From NCBI GenBank assembly GCA_934281605.1, contig CAKQXD010000002.1, positions 124,001 to 188,000 of the forward strand: 64,000 nt of DNA, read 5' to 3'. Within the stretch, counting starts at the first letter, position 1; the number at the start of each line of letters is the position of its first letter. The notes beneath the pieces are model-generated. The model saw only the letters and a list, made by a program, of their open reading frames with translations. It ran no database searches and had not been told where the DNA came from. Below are positions 20,114 through 26,913 of the stretch, piece by piece. The stretch comes from an uncultured Clostridia bacterium (GTDB lineage: Bacteria > Bacillota > Clostridia > Peptostreptococcales > Anaerovoracaceae). The translations under genes and the position numbers were made by a program.

Positions 20114-20581
20114 ATGATAACATTTGATGATGTAAAAGCCGTAATACAGGACAATGAGGAACTTTTTGATTTTACCGGAGGAGTATCGGATGATCGAATT
20201 GCAAGTGCTGAAGAATATTTAGGAGTATCGTTTCCCGAGTCCTACAAATGCTTTTTGAAAAATTATGGCACTGCGGAGATGGATAGTTTAGAGATTTATG
20301 GTATTTTAGAAAACCGCGATTTTGAAAATTCGGAGGTTCCTGATGCTATCTGGCTGACTATGCAGGAAAGGCAATCTATTGATTTGCCGAAGGAACTGGT
20401 CATTATTTATGATACAGGAACGGAATTCTATTTTTGCCTGGATACCAGTGAAATGAAAGATGGGGAATGTCCAGTAGTCTCTATATGGAATTGCAGCGGA
20501 GGAACAAAAGAAACTGTATATGAGAGTTTTCCGGAATTTTTAATGGAAGAGTGTATTGAGTTTGCTTTGGAAGAAGATTAG
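20114..20581 (+). CDS. SUKH (SMI1/KNR4) family immunity protein
   Basis: This 155-residue protein starts at an ATG behind AGGAGGAAG. It has the SUKH pattern: IASAEEYLGVSFPESYKCFLKNYG near 32-55, then the strand-rich VIIYDTGTEFYFCLDTSE and a C-terminal SFPEFLMEE. SUKH proteins neutralise a wide range of nuclease toxins by direct binding. Here it lies second behind the HNH tip. It may serve that toxin or be a relic of a lost cassette, since the 165-residue and 101-residue immunity pair follows. Confidence 0.85.
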   Translation: MITFDDVKAVIQDNEELFDFTGGVSDDRIASAEEYLGVSFPESYKCFLKNYGTAEMDSLEIYGILENRDFENSEVPDAIWLTMQERQSIDLPKELVIIYDTGTEFYFCLDTSEMKDGECPVVSIWNCSGGTKETVYESFPEFLMEECIEFALEED

Positions 20582-20590
20582 GTGGCGGAT

Positions 20591-21088
20591 ATGTTAGAGT
20601 TCAAAGATGATTTTCTGACTCGGGTCGAGAGCTGTGAGTGGCTTTCTCGTTGCGGGCAATACGATGATTTGACGTTTGATTTTTCGGTGCGGATCATAAA
20701 GGATAAGAAGACTGCGATCAGGAGTATTCGCTCATTGGACTGGGAAAATACTTACCTGGAGAGACGTGGTGATTTCACTGTGTTTTTGCATTTGAATCAT
20801 AATAAAGAATATAATCAGTTTTGGAACGTCGTCGTAGGGAATGTGAAAGAATCCTATATGGAAAACATATCGACAAAAGTGGGTAAAGTTTTAAAAAAGT
20901 TGGATTTTCCAGAGATTGCTTTGGACTATGTAAAATCTAATGTAATAATGCAATTTATGCTAAACTTTTATTCAGACTTTGGTTACGAGGATCCGTTTTG
21001 GACGCAGATGTTTGAGATTTACATGGCTGGGTATTTGCCGTGTGGATGGTCAGGAGATGCAGAAAGCGGCGAGTTCTTCATTTATTAA
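20591..21088 (+). CDS. Putative immunity protein (165 aa), paralogue of 10834-11331
   Basis: Start ATG 20591 is chosen over GTG 20582 because AGGTGG precedes it and the length then equals the paralogue exactly. It shares RSLDWENTYLERRGDFTVF, HLNHNKEY, FMLNFYSDFGYEDPFW and CGWSGDAESGEFFIY with that protein but differs in the middle third. No toxin tip lies just upstream, so it is probably an orphan left by cassette loss or gathered as extra immunity. Confidence 0.6.
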   Translation: MLEFKDDFLTRVESCEWLSRCGQYDDLTFDFSVRIIKDKKTAIRSIRSLDWENTYLERRGDFTVFLHLNHNKEYNQFWNVVVGNVKESYMENISTKVGKVLKKLDFPEIALDYVKSNVIMQFMLNFYSDFGYEDPFWTQMFEIYMAGYLPCGWSGDAESGEFFIY

Positions 21089-21100
21089 GAGGCAGCAGAT

Positions 21101-21406
21101 ATGAAAATCAAAAAAAGTGATAAGGAAATTTTGTACAACATTTTGATAGAATTGCTGGAGACGATCCACCAGATCCGAAAAGACGACGACTTTTATATCC
21201 TGGAAAAGAACGAAGTGCAGGCCAGGAAGTGGATCACATATTTGCAGGAGCACGACGAAATCGAGGACTTAGAAGCACTGGAAGATCAAGTAAAAGACGC
21301 TTTGTATTATCATTTCGGTGAACCATTGAGCGAATCGGAACTGGATGAACAGAGGGTCGAATTGATGAATCAGTATGTGGAGCAGTCGTATAAGTTGGTA
21401 AAATAA
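21101..21406 (+). CDS. Small helical immunity-associated protein, near-identical paralogue of 11341-11646
   Basis: This 101-residue gene starts 12 bp after the previous gene, as its paralogue does. Only about ten residues differ from the 11341 copy (for example EILYN for ETLYH). High identity, and the same two-gene context, indicate a recent duplication or gene conversion of the pair. Function is unknown. Confidence 0.55.
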   Translation: MKIKKSDKEILYNILIELLETIHQIRKDDDFYILEKNEVQARKWITYLQEHDEIEDLEALEDQVKDALYYHFGEPLSESELDEQRVELMNQYVEQSYKLVK

Positions 21407-21455
21407 TTCCAAGGGGAGAGAAAAAGTGGAATGTGACTGCAGGGGAATGCAGAAA
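21407..21455 (+). repeat. Left half of a split inter-cassette spacer (copy 5)
   Basis: AATTCCAAGGGGAGAGAAAA and GTGGAATGTGACTGCAGGG match the start of the other spacers. The match breaks at GGGGAATG, and the remainder resumes at about 22015, beyond the gene at 21489-22004. Confidence 0.7.
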
Positions 21456-21488
21456 TGCTAGAACCGACAGTCGGAGAGGAAGAATAGT

Positions 21489-22004
21489 ATGCAATCAACG
21501 ATATCGTATTCAATAAATGGAATAGTTCCTTCAAGTAAAGAAGATTGGCTTAAGTGGTTGAAAGATGCATATCAAATTTGTGATATGTTAAGTATTACGC
21601 CAAATGAATGTTATATAGGCAGTGAAAAAGGAAATAATATACGATCTGTAAAAAAACTGGATTCTAAAATCTCGCGTTTATATGAAAAGGGGGATTCAGT
21701 TCATGCAATATCATTATTTTTCTTGCCTGATGACTATAGAACAATAATATTTGATTTTATAGTTACTATTACTCGAGCTTCAGAACCAGGGGAATACATT
21801 ACAGTGATTTTACATCGTAAATATCAGGATCAATATAATTCTTCATTTGATGAAAAAAATTTAAAGGATATTTTAAAGGACAATATTGTTGAGGGTGAAG
21901 GTGAAGTTTATGAAATGGGTATTGAAGAGTGCCCGGAAATGTATGCTGGAAAAGCCAATTCAAGGGAATTTTATAAAACCTTGCATACTATCGAGACTTT
22001 TTAG
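21489..22004 (+). CDS. Orphan putative immunity protein inserted in a spacer (171 aa)
   Basis: The ATG lies behind GGAGAGGAAGAATAGT. The protein is unrecognised: WLKWLKDAYQICDMLSITPNE at the start, a beta-rich middle (AISLFFLPDDYRTIIFDFIV) and VYEMGIEECPEMY near the end. It is AT-rich like the immunity genes around it. It lies exactly between the two halves of a spacer repeat, which shows it was inserted or captured after the spacer formed. Confidence 0.5.
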   Translation: MQSTISYSINGIVPSSKEDWLKWLKDAYQICDMLSITPNECYIGSEKGNNIRSVKKLDSKISRLYEKGDSVHAISLFFLPDDYRTIIFDFIVTITRASEPGEYITVILHRKYQDQYNSSFDEKNLKDILKDNIVEGEGEVYEMGIEECPEMYAGKANSREFYKTLHTIETF

Positions 22005-22014
22005 GAAATAGAGT

Positions 22015-22140
22015 TTTCTGCAGTCATTTTTCCAGTAAACAGCAGAAGTTTTGCATTACTGGAGACTTTGCTGCGAGAAAACCCCGGGAGGGGACTTTGC
22101 AGGAAAATGCGGGGATGCCGGACAGGTGGATTTTACCGAG
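22015..22140 (+). repeat. Right half of the split spacer plus a decayed cassette junction
   Basis: TTTTCTGCAGTCATTTTTCC, AACAGCAGAAGTTTTGCAT and GGGGACTTTGCAGG match the right part of the spacers. It ends in GGTGGATTTTACCGAG, resembling the normal junction GTTGATTATACCCAG, but no Rhs core follows. The core and tip of this sixth cassette appear to be deleted. Confidence 0.7.
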
Positions 22141-22174
22141 ATGAGAGCGTAGTAAAAAAGGAGCGCCGATCGAA

Positions 22175-22489
22175 ATGAGTGATATTTCAACTGCGGATAA
22201 AAAGAAGTTAATAAAGATATTAAATGAGTTGATCGACACCATCGTTTTCATCCGAAAGGAAGTCGAAGATAATTATTTATTGCAGCAAAATGAGCGGGAA
22301 GCAATTGACTGGTATCGGTATTTAAAATCGCATGATGATAAAGAGGAACTGGATTCTCTGTCGGATGAAATCGCTTGCAGGCTGGTTGAGAAGTACGATG
22401 ATGAATTCGTGGAATCAAAGTGGGATGACAAGCGGGCTGAGCTGATACATAAGTATTTGATGCAGTCTGAGAAAATCTTGAAAAAATAG
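22175..22489 (+). CDS. Small helical protein, diverged member of the 101-residue family
   Basis: This 104-residue protein aligns with 11341-11646 and 21101-21406 by pattern: LIKILNELIDTIVFIRKEVEDNYLL against the TIHQIRKDDDFYIL segment, a YRYLKSHDDKEEL segment, and a C-terminal AELIHKYLMQSEKILKK. The start ATG follows AAAAAGGAGCG. There is no toxin upstream; it is a probable orphan immunity gene. Confidence 0.5.
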   Translation: MSDISTADKKKLIKILNELIDTIVFIRKEVEDNYLLQQNEREAIDWYRYLKSHDDKEELDSLSDEIACRLVEKYDDEFVESKWDDKRAELIHKYLMQSEKILKK

Positions 22490-22503
22490 CAGAGGAGCAA
22501 TGC

Positions 22504-22884
22504 TTGAGAAATCGCGAACGCGCGAGAATGGGGGCGGCAATGATAGAAAAATTCACAAAAGATGTTTACAATAGCCTGGTTTTGGACAGGACGGATGCCT
22601 ATCGCCGGATGTATAATAGCATGACAGAAGAAACTGGTGGAGATGAGTATTGGGCGGATTTAAAGGAGTTCTATGATACTTTGTCCACTCGACAGAAAGA
22701 AGTGTTTTTTCGTGTTATCAAGCAGACGATAATCGATTCGATTTCGGGAGTTTTCGGGGTTCTCGATGGATCGAGCAATTTGAGCGGCACTACATATGAG
22801 TGTGATGTCATGGTTGATGGGGTGGATATGGAGCATGATTTGCAGGATTATTTTTTGTCATATGTGGAAGAGGCGAAGCAATGA
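22504..22884 (+). CDS. Unknown orphan protein of the immunity cluster (126 aa, start uncertain)
   Basis: TTG 22504 has GAGGAG six bases before it; ATG 22540, behind GGGGGCGG, would give 114 residues and is an equal candidate. The protein has EYWADLKEFYDTLSTRQKEVFF, then DSISGVFGVLDGSSNL, and an acidic end. I do not recognise it. It lies among single-gene immunity candidates, and its stop overlaps another short ATG-initiated fragment. Confidence 0.45.
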   Translation: MRNRERARMGAAMIEKFTKDVYNSLVLDRTDAYRRMYNSMTEETGGDEYWADLKEFYDTLSTRQKEVFFRVIKQTIIDSISGVFGVLDGSSNLSGTTYECDVMVDGVDMEHDLQDYFLSYVEEAKQ

Positions 22885-22959
22885 GTCATTTTATTTTCGG
22901 GGAGTTTCAGACGAAGTGTAAGGTGGATGTTTGAAAAAGTTGAGCGGAGGTGACATCAT

Positions 22960-23208
22960 ATGAGCTTTACAGGAATCATATTGATAGGAGAACCTTGGGA
23001 TTTTGTGTCTTCAGATGGTGAGAATATCTTGAAGGTAAGGTACGTTAGAAAGGAAAAAGCCGATTTTATTTTCGAATGTCTATCGGATTTTGATGGGTAT
23101 GCACGGTACCTTATGTTTGGAAATCGGCATGCTAGTATTGATGACCAGTTCAGCATTGCGAAGCCTTTGAGTCGCTATAAGAGAACAGGAAGGGCGGTCA
23201 TAAATTGA
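22960..23208 (+). CDS. Unknown small protein (82 aa)
   Basis: A strong GGAGGTGAC precedes the ATG. The sequence is mostly beta-type (TGIILIGEPWDFVSSDGENIL, then FIFECLSDFDGYARYLMFGNR) and has no membrane segment. The next gene overlaps its stop by four bases, suggesting translational coupling. No family is recognised. Confidence 0.5.
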   Translation: MSFTGIILIGEPWDFVSSDGENILKVRYVRKEKADFIFECLSDFDGYARYLMFGNRHASIDDQFSIAKPLSRYKRTGRAVIN

Positions 23209-23486
23209 GAGTCAATATTTGCATACGATCGGAGGTGAAACCATACCGGTATCATATGACGAAAGACAAAATTTTTGTGATGGATTCAGATGAAGTTTTG
23301 ATTAAAAAAATTGTCCTGCCAGTGCCGGTAAACTACACCGTGAAGCAGCGGATTCAAGGCTTCAAAGACATGTACTATGATGGAAAACATATGTGGGTGA
23401 TCCTCGGGATGAATGATTATTATGATGTGAAAATGTTCTTAAATGAAACGACGCTGGAGTTAGGGAAGATGACACCGTATAAGTGA
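23205..23486 (+). CDS. Unknown small protein coupled to the preceding gene (93 aa, start uncertain)
   Basis: The TTG at 23205 overlaps the previous stop (TTGA) with AGGGCGG about eight bases upstream; an internal ATG at 23257 (MTKDKIFVM) is the alternative. The sequence includes VDYTV-like beta stretches and YYDGKHMWVILGMNDYYDV. No family is recognised. Confidence 0.45.
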   Translation: MRVNICIRSEVKPYRYHMTKDKIFVMDSDEVLIKKIVLPVPVNYTVKQRIQGFKDMYYDGKHMWVILGMNDYYDVKMFLNETTLELGKMTPYK

Positions 23487-23523
23487 TTTTGCTACAATGA
23501 CGAAAAAATGAAGGAGACTGCAA

Positions 23524-24000
23524 ATGGCGACTTTACATGACAGAAATCACGATCTCTCAATATCGATTTATTTTTTCCACAATGATGACCCGAGGGATCG
23601 TGAATGGATCAAATATCAGATTGTGGTCGAGTTTGTGCGGGATCCGGGTTATCCTGTGGTGTTCGATGATGACACGGCGAATACTTATTTATATTTGGAA
23701 AGCTGCATTGAACCCGAAGTCCCGGATCTGGTGGAGAAAATCCGTGCATTATGCGATGGGCGCCTGGATGATGTTACGTTTCGCCCGATCGACGACCGGG
23801 ACTTCACGCTGATAATACAGCCTGCGGTGAGGGCTTTTGAGGTCAGTTTGAAATTGGAACTTGCAAAGGAATCGCGGACGTTTACGATGCAGACAAGCCG
23901 GGAGCATTTGCTGGCTTTTGCGAAAGAAATGGAGCGGGAATACGAGGATTTGATGCAAGGGAAACACGGCTTAATGCCGCACAAGGAGGCAAATCAATGA
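23524..24000 (+). CDS. Unknown protein, possible immunity factor, overlapping kptA (158 aa)
   Basis: It starts behind AAGGAGACTGCAA. The pattern is of alternating strands and helices (SIYFFHNDDPRDREWIKYQIVV, then TFTMQTSREHLLAFAKEMEREY), which recalls small immunity proteins of the WapI type, but I cannot confirm that. Its last codons overlap the kptA start by ATGA, so the two are probably co-translated. Base composition is higher in GC than the immunity genes to its left. Confidence 0.5.
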   Translation: MATLHDRNHDLSISIYFFHNDDPRDREWIKYQIVVEFVRDPGYPVVFDDDTANTYLYLESCIEPEVPDLVEKIRALCDGRLDDVTFRPIDDRDFTLIIQPAVRAFEVSLKLELAKESRTFTMQTSREHLLAFAKEMEREYEDLMQGKHGLMPHKEANQ

Positions 24001-24548
24001 ACGCAAAAATGTTACAGAAATTAAGCAGGGAAGTGTCCTATGCGCTCCGGCATGCGCCGCAGGAGTACGGCCTGGAGCTGGATGCAGAAGGCTGGGTCGA
24101 TGTGAAGCGTCTGCTGGAGGCTTTGCAGAAAAAAGAAATGTGGCGGGATGTGTCGGTGGACGACTTGGAGGAGATGGGACGGCATTCCGATAAGAAGCGT
24201 CACGAGATCTGCGGTGGCAGGATCCGGGCATTTTACGGGCACTCGACACCGGAGAAGCTGCAAAAATCGCCTGCCAGACCGCCGGAGGTTTTGTATCACG
24301 GGACGGCGCGGCGGTCGCTGGACTCCATTATGGCGCAGGGGCTGTTGCCGCAGGGCAGGCAGTATGTTCACCTGTCGGAGGATGTGGCGACGGCGCGAAA
24401 TGTGGGCAGCCGCTACGACAGCGCGCCCTGCGTTCTAAAGGTGGATGCGGGCCGGGCGTGGCAGGACGGTCTGCTGTTTTACCATGGCAACGAGACGATC
24501 TGGCTGGCGGATCGCATCCCGCCGGAGTATTTGGAGAGGAAGGAGTGA
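23997..24548 (+). CDS. kptA: RNA 2'-phosphotransferase (Tpt1/KptA family)
   Basis: KptA/Tpt1 enzymes transfer a 2'-phosphate from RNA to NAD+, giving ADP-ribose 1''-2'' cyclic phosphate. This 183-residue protein is full length. It has LSREVSYALRHAPQEYGLELD at the N-terminus, EICGGRIRAFYGHS near the middle, LYHGTARRSLDSIMAQGL, GRQYVHLSEDVATA, and a C-terminal LFYHGNETIWLADRIPPEYL. The conserved Arg-His and HGT motifs are present. Its role in bacteria without tRNA 2'-phosphate intermediates is unsettled. Here it overlaps by ATGA an unknown gene at the edge of a toxin-immunity cluster. Confidence 0.93.
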   Translation: MNAKMLQKLSREVSYALRHAPQEYGLELDAEGWVDVKRLLEALQKKEMWRDVSVDDLEEMGRHSDKKRHEICGGRIRAFYGHSTPEKLQKSPARPPEVLYHGTARRSLDSIMAQGLLPQGRQYVHLSEDVATARNVGSRYDSAPCVLKVDAGRAWQDGLLFYHGNETIWLADRIPPEYLERKE

Positions 24549-24555
24549 TGGCAGC

Positions 24556-25332
24556 ATGAATGGTGAAATCGAACAAATCAGTAAAATCGTAATATGTGCG
24601 CGGAAAGCGCTCTGCAGCGGCGGCCCGCTGGAATACGGCGCGGATCGATATGTGCTGTCCACGACGTTCCAATTTTTGCCGCGGAAGCGGATCCTGCAAA
24701 GATCCCGAAAGGCGCGCTCGGTCGATGAGTGGTTTTCTTTCAGCCAAGCGGAGGGCCTGACGGATCTCAAGTTCATCATCCCAATGAAGGCGGAAAGACG
24801 GGAAATGCTGGGATTTATAAATACTTCTCAGGCGATCATAACCTGCTTCTGGGAGAGCGGGCAGGTGACGTATTTCACGCCGCACTGGGAGTTTGACGAT
24901 CGGCGAAGCGGGTGGAATGTTGCGTATGAGGAGGTTTTGTGGGAGAACGCGCCCGCGGGCAAACCGGATTTCGAGGATCATATGGAGGAATTTCAAACCG
25001 TGCTCCTGAAAATCGAAGCGCTGGCGCAGCAGATGGGTTGCGAGAATTTTGCAAAGATTTTTCAAAAGGCATACCTGGCGCTGCAGGGGGATCTTGGTGA
25101 GATGATCGACGATCCTGTGCTCCGAATGCTCCCTGCACAGCTGCAAGGTGGATTCGCAGCGGCGGACTATGCGGATGTATTCGGCGCGATGGGTTCCTGG
25201 AACGATGAGCCCCTGTGCTGCGCAGAGGAAATGGGCTTGAAACGGCAATATGATGAGCTTTCCGACGAGCTGATCTGGCATCTGCGGGGACAGCTGATGC
25301 ATGCGGTCAATGAATGTTACGGCTCGCCTTGA
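24556..25332 (+). CDS. Unknown protein downstream of kptA (258 aa)
   Basis: The ATG at 24556 gives the frame with coherent composition; AAGGAG lies 11 bases upstream. The protein appears soluble, with RKARSVDEWFSFSQAEGLTD, a strand-rich FWESGQVTYFTPHWEFDDRR and several helices (VLLKIEALAQQMGCENFAKIF). I recognise no family. It is the last gene before a 450-bp non-coding stretch. Confidence 0.6.
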   Translation: MNGEIEQISKIVICARKALCSGGPLEYGADRYVLSTTFQFLPRKRILQRSRKARSVDEWFSFSQAEGLTDLKFIIPMKAERREMLGFINTSQAIITCFWESGQVTYFTPHWEFDDRRSGWNVAYEEVLWENAPAGKPDFEDHMEEFQTVLLKIEALAQQMGCENFAKIFQKAYLALQGDLGEMIDDPVLRMLPAQLQGGFAAADYADVFGAMGSWNDEPLCCAEEMGLKRQYDELSDELIWHLRGQLMHAVNECYGSP

Positions 25333-25403
25333 TCTTCCGGGACGTCGATTTCGCTCCCGGATTTTCGGGACGGCGATTTCTCTTCAGGCTTCTCGGGACG
25401 GCG

Positions 25404-25658
25404 ATTTCAGCCCTCCGCACCCCCTAACTTTCGGCGTCGGGCTGAAATCTCTGATTCTATGCAAGCGGTGTCGCTGATCGTCCCGATCAGTGAATTCTAT
25501 CGGCAGGCATTTCAGCCCTCACAGCCTGCCGGGGTGGTGGTTTAGGCTGAAATTTTCTGATCGAGTGTGTGGGTTGTCTCAGTATTTTGCGTGACGGCGG
25601 TTTCATTGCTGTGATTTCCGCCCTGAGCTGTGAATACGGGAGAGCCAGGGGCTGAAAT
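25404..25658. repeat. Three tandem hairpins with ATTTCAGCCC / GGGCTGAAAT arms
   Basis: In the 450-bp gap between genes, three inverted repeats follow one another: 25404-25413 with 25439-25448 (perfect 10-bp arms), 25509-25517 with 25545-25553 (9 bp), and 25614-25623 with 25649-25658 (one mismatch). Loops are about 25-27 bases and unrelated. The left flank also carries three copies of GGGAC(G)GCGATTTC-like sequence. No gene is seen in the gap before the small peptide at 25783. Confidence 0.75.
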
Positions 25659-25725
25659 CAGCGTCCCGGCATCCCCGCCGCCCGTGTAGTTTTTGACCCA
25701 AATAGCAAAACTCACCGGATTCACC

Positions 25726-25754
25726 TTGCGTTTTTGTTCCGCTGTTATTATACA
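25726..25754 (+). promoter_or_regulatory. Candidate sigma-A promoter of the 29-residue peptide gene
   Basis: TTGCGT (25726-25731) and TATACA (25749-25754) are separated by 17 bases. A start of transcription near 25761 would leave a short leader with GAGGAGG before the peptide ATG. Confidence 0.45.
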
Positions 25755-25782
25755 CAGGCAGAGCAAAAGAGGAGGTTTATTC

Positions 25783-25872
25783 ATGGCAGGACATAAAAAG
25801 ATCGCAGTCCGCACCTGCGGCGGGTGCTACTGCAAAGACTCCGGCCCGGCGCCTGCTGATTCCACTTTTTGA
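25783..25872 (+). CDS. Candidate 29-residue cysteine-motif peptide
   Basis: An ATG at 25783 lies eight bases after AAGAGGAGG and encodes 29 residues ending at TGA 25870-25872. The N-terminal part is basic (MAGHKKIAVR), the middle reads CGGCYC, and the end is Pro/Ala-rich. The three closely spaced Cys could bind metal or be modified, as in small Cys-rich RiPP precursors, but no maturase gene is nearby. The ribosome binding site and upstream promoter are the main support. It is too short to judge by composition. Confidence 0.4.
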   Translation: MAGHKKIAVRTCGGCYCKDSGPAPADSTF

Positions 25873-25957
25873 GTGAAAAATCCGGTGTAAAATCACAATA
25901 TGTTAAATATCCCAATATTAAAATAATCACACTATGATTTTCTTGCATTTTCTTTAT

Positions 25958-25978
25958 AAAAATCATAAAAACATGTCG
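25958..25978 (+). repeat. Dispersed AATCATAAAA..C.TGTCG motif, copy 1
   Basis: AAAAATCATAAAA followed by ACATGTCG. It differs in two bases from the copy at 34205 and also resembles the reverse-strand copy at 43423. All three lie between genes. Confidence 0.5.
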
Positions 25979-26020
25979 GGGCTCTCTACGGCACCCCAGC
26001 TCCGAAACCAAAACAGCATA

Positions 26021-26049
26021 AAAACGACCCCCGCGTCAAACGCGGGGGT
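26021..26049 (-). terminator. Intrinsic terminator of spoIIR
   Basis: A stem ACCCCCGCG / CGCGGGGGT (26027-26035 and 26041-26049) with a 5-base loop is followed on the minus strand by a T-rich tract. It lies 11 bp beyond the spoIIR stop. Confidence 0.85.
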
Positions 26050-26060
26050 TCGCCTCTCCT

Positions 26061-26762
26061 CTATTTCCCTTCTAAAAGTTCCAGCGTCTTCCACCGCAGT
26101 TTCAGCCGCTGTTCCTTGGTCAGGGAGTCGGTCTGGGCGGAAGTGCCAGCAGCCCCGGAATCCCCGGAAATTCCAGCGACCTCTGAAGAACCGGAACCAT
26201 ATGCAGCCGACTTTGCAGAATCAGAATCTGCGTCATCCCCTGAAAGGGGAGCCGTCCCCTCATCCAAAAGACACAGCGGCGGGAACAGCACGCACCACCA
26301 GTTTTCCCCCTGGCCGCTGCCGATGGTGATGTTGAGCGCTTCGTAATTCCCGGCCGGGAAGGTGATGTCCCCGTAAGTTTTCTGCGGGATGTACCGCACA
26401 CCCAGTTCCACCGCCGCCGGATAATCGTACCCCTGCGCGGCGATGACCCCCTCGGCGATCCTTTGCAGCCGCTTCTTGTTTTCCTTTAAATAGTCCCGCG
26501 TTTCCTCCACGGTTCGCAGATCCTTCTGATCCGCCATGTACTCGATGACCGCATCCCGCACCTTCAGCTTCAGCGCCTGGTCGCCCGCCTTGTTGCTGTT
26601 GGCGATGACGTGCAGCCGCAGGATCCCCTCATGATCGTTCCGGCAGCCGTCCCCCGCGTATGTATAAACGAGGAGCAGCCCCATAAACAGCACGAGGATC
26701 AAAGCGATCACGCATTTTCGTTCGTCTGACATCAGACGGATATGTTCCTGTAATTTTTTCAC
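26061..26762 (-). CDS. spoIIR: Stage II sporulation protein R
   Basis: SpoIIR is made in the forespore and triggers SpoIIGA to activate sigma-E in the mother cell. The family signatures are present: LRLHVIANSNKAGDQALKLK after an N-terminal membrane segment (CVIALILVLFMGLLLVYTYA), and GNYEALNITIGSGQGENWWC then VLFPPLC. I place the start at GTG 26762 because AGGAGG lies eight bases before it, giving 233 residues. The C-terminal region has a Ser/Ala/Gly-rich insertion before the final helix. It is preceded on the same strand by the SipL-like gene and ends in a strong terminator. Confidence 0.93.
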   Translation of the reverse strand: MKKLQEHIRLMSDERKCVIALILVLFMGLLLVYTYAGDGCRNDHEGILRLHVIANSNKAGDQALKLKVRDAVIEYMADQKDLRTVEETRDYLKENKKRLQRIAEGVIAAQGYDYPAAVELGVRYIPQKTYGDITFPAGNYEALNITIGSGQGENWWCVLFPPLCLLDEGTAPLSGDDADSDSAKSAAYGSGSSEVAGISGDSGAAGTSAQTDSLTKEQRLKLRWKTLELLEGK

Positions 26763-26913
26763 GTTTCCATCCTCCTCATCGGTTTTCAAGTGTTTGCAAA
26801 GAGTCTTTCCGAGGAGTGGAAACTTTATACATGATTTCTGAAACTTTTTCTGCAAAGAGTTTTCCGGACGGTTTTTGACCGGCATGGCGAGGGGGCAGGC
26901 GCCGGGAGCACGT

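Noticed and set aside
22881..22934. 17-codon frame (MSHFIFGEFQTKCKVDV) overlapping the stop of the 22504 gene by ATGA
   Set aside because: It may be the start of a lost immunity gene, but it is too short to support as a gene.
25404..25658. Hairpins considered as terminators
   Set aside because: No T runs follow the stems, and three in a row after one gene is not typical of termination.
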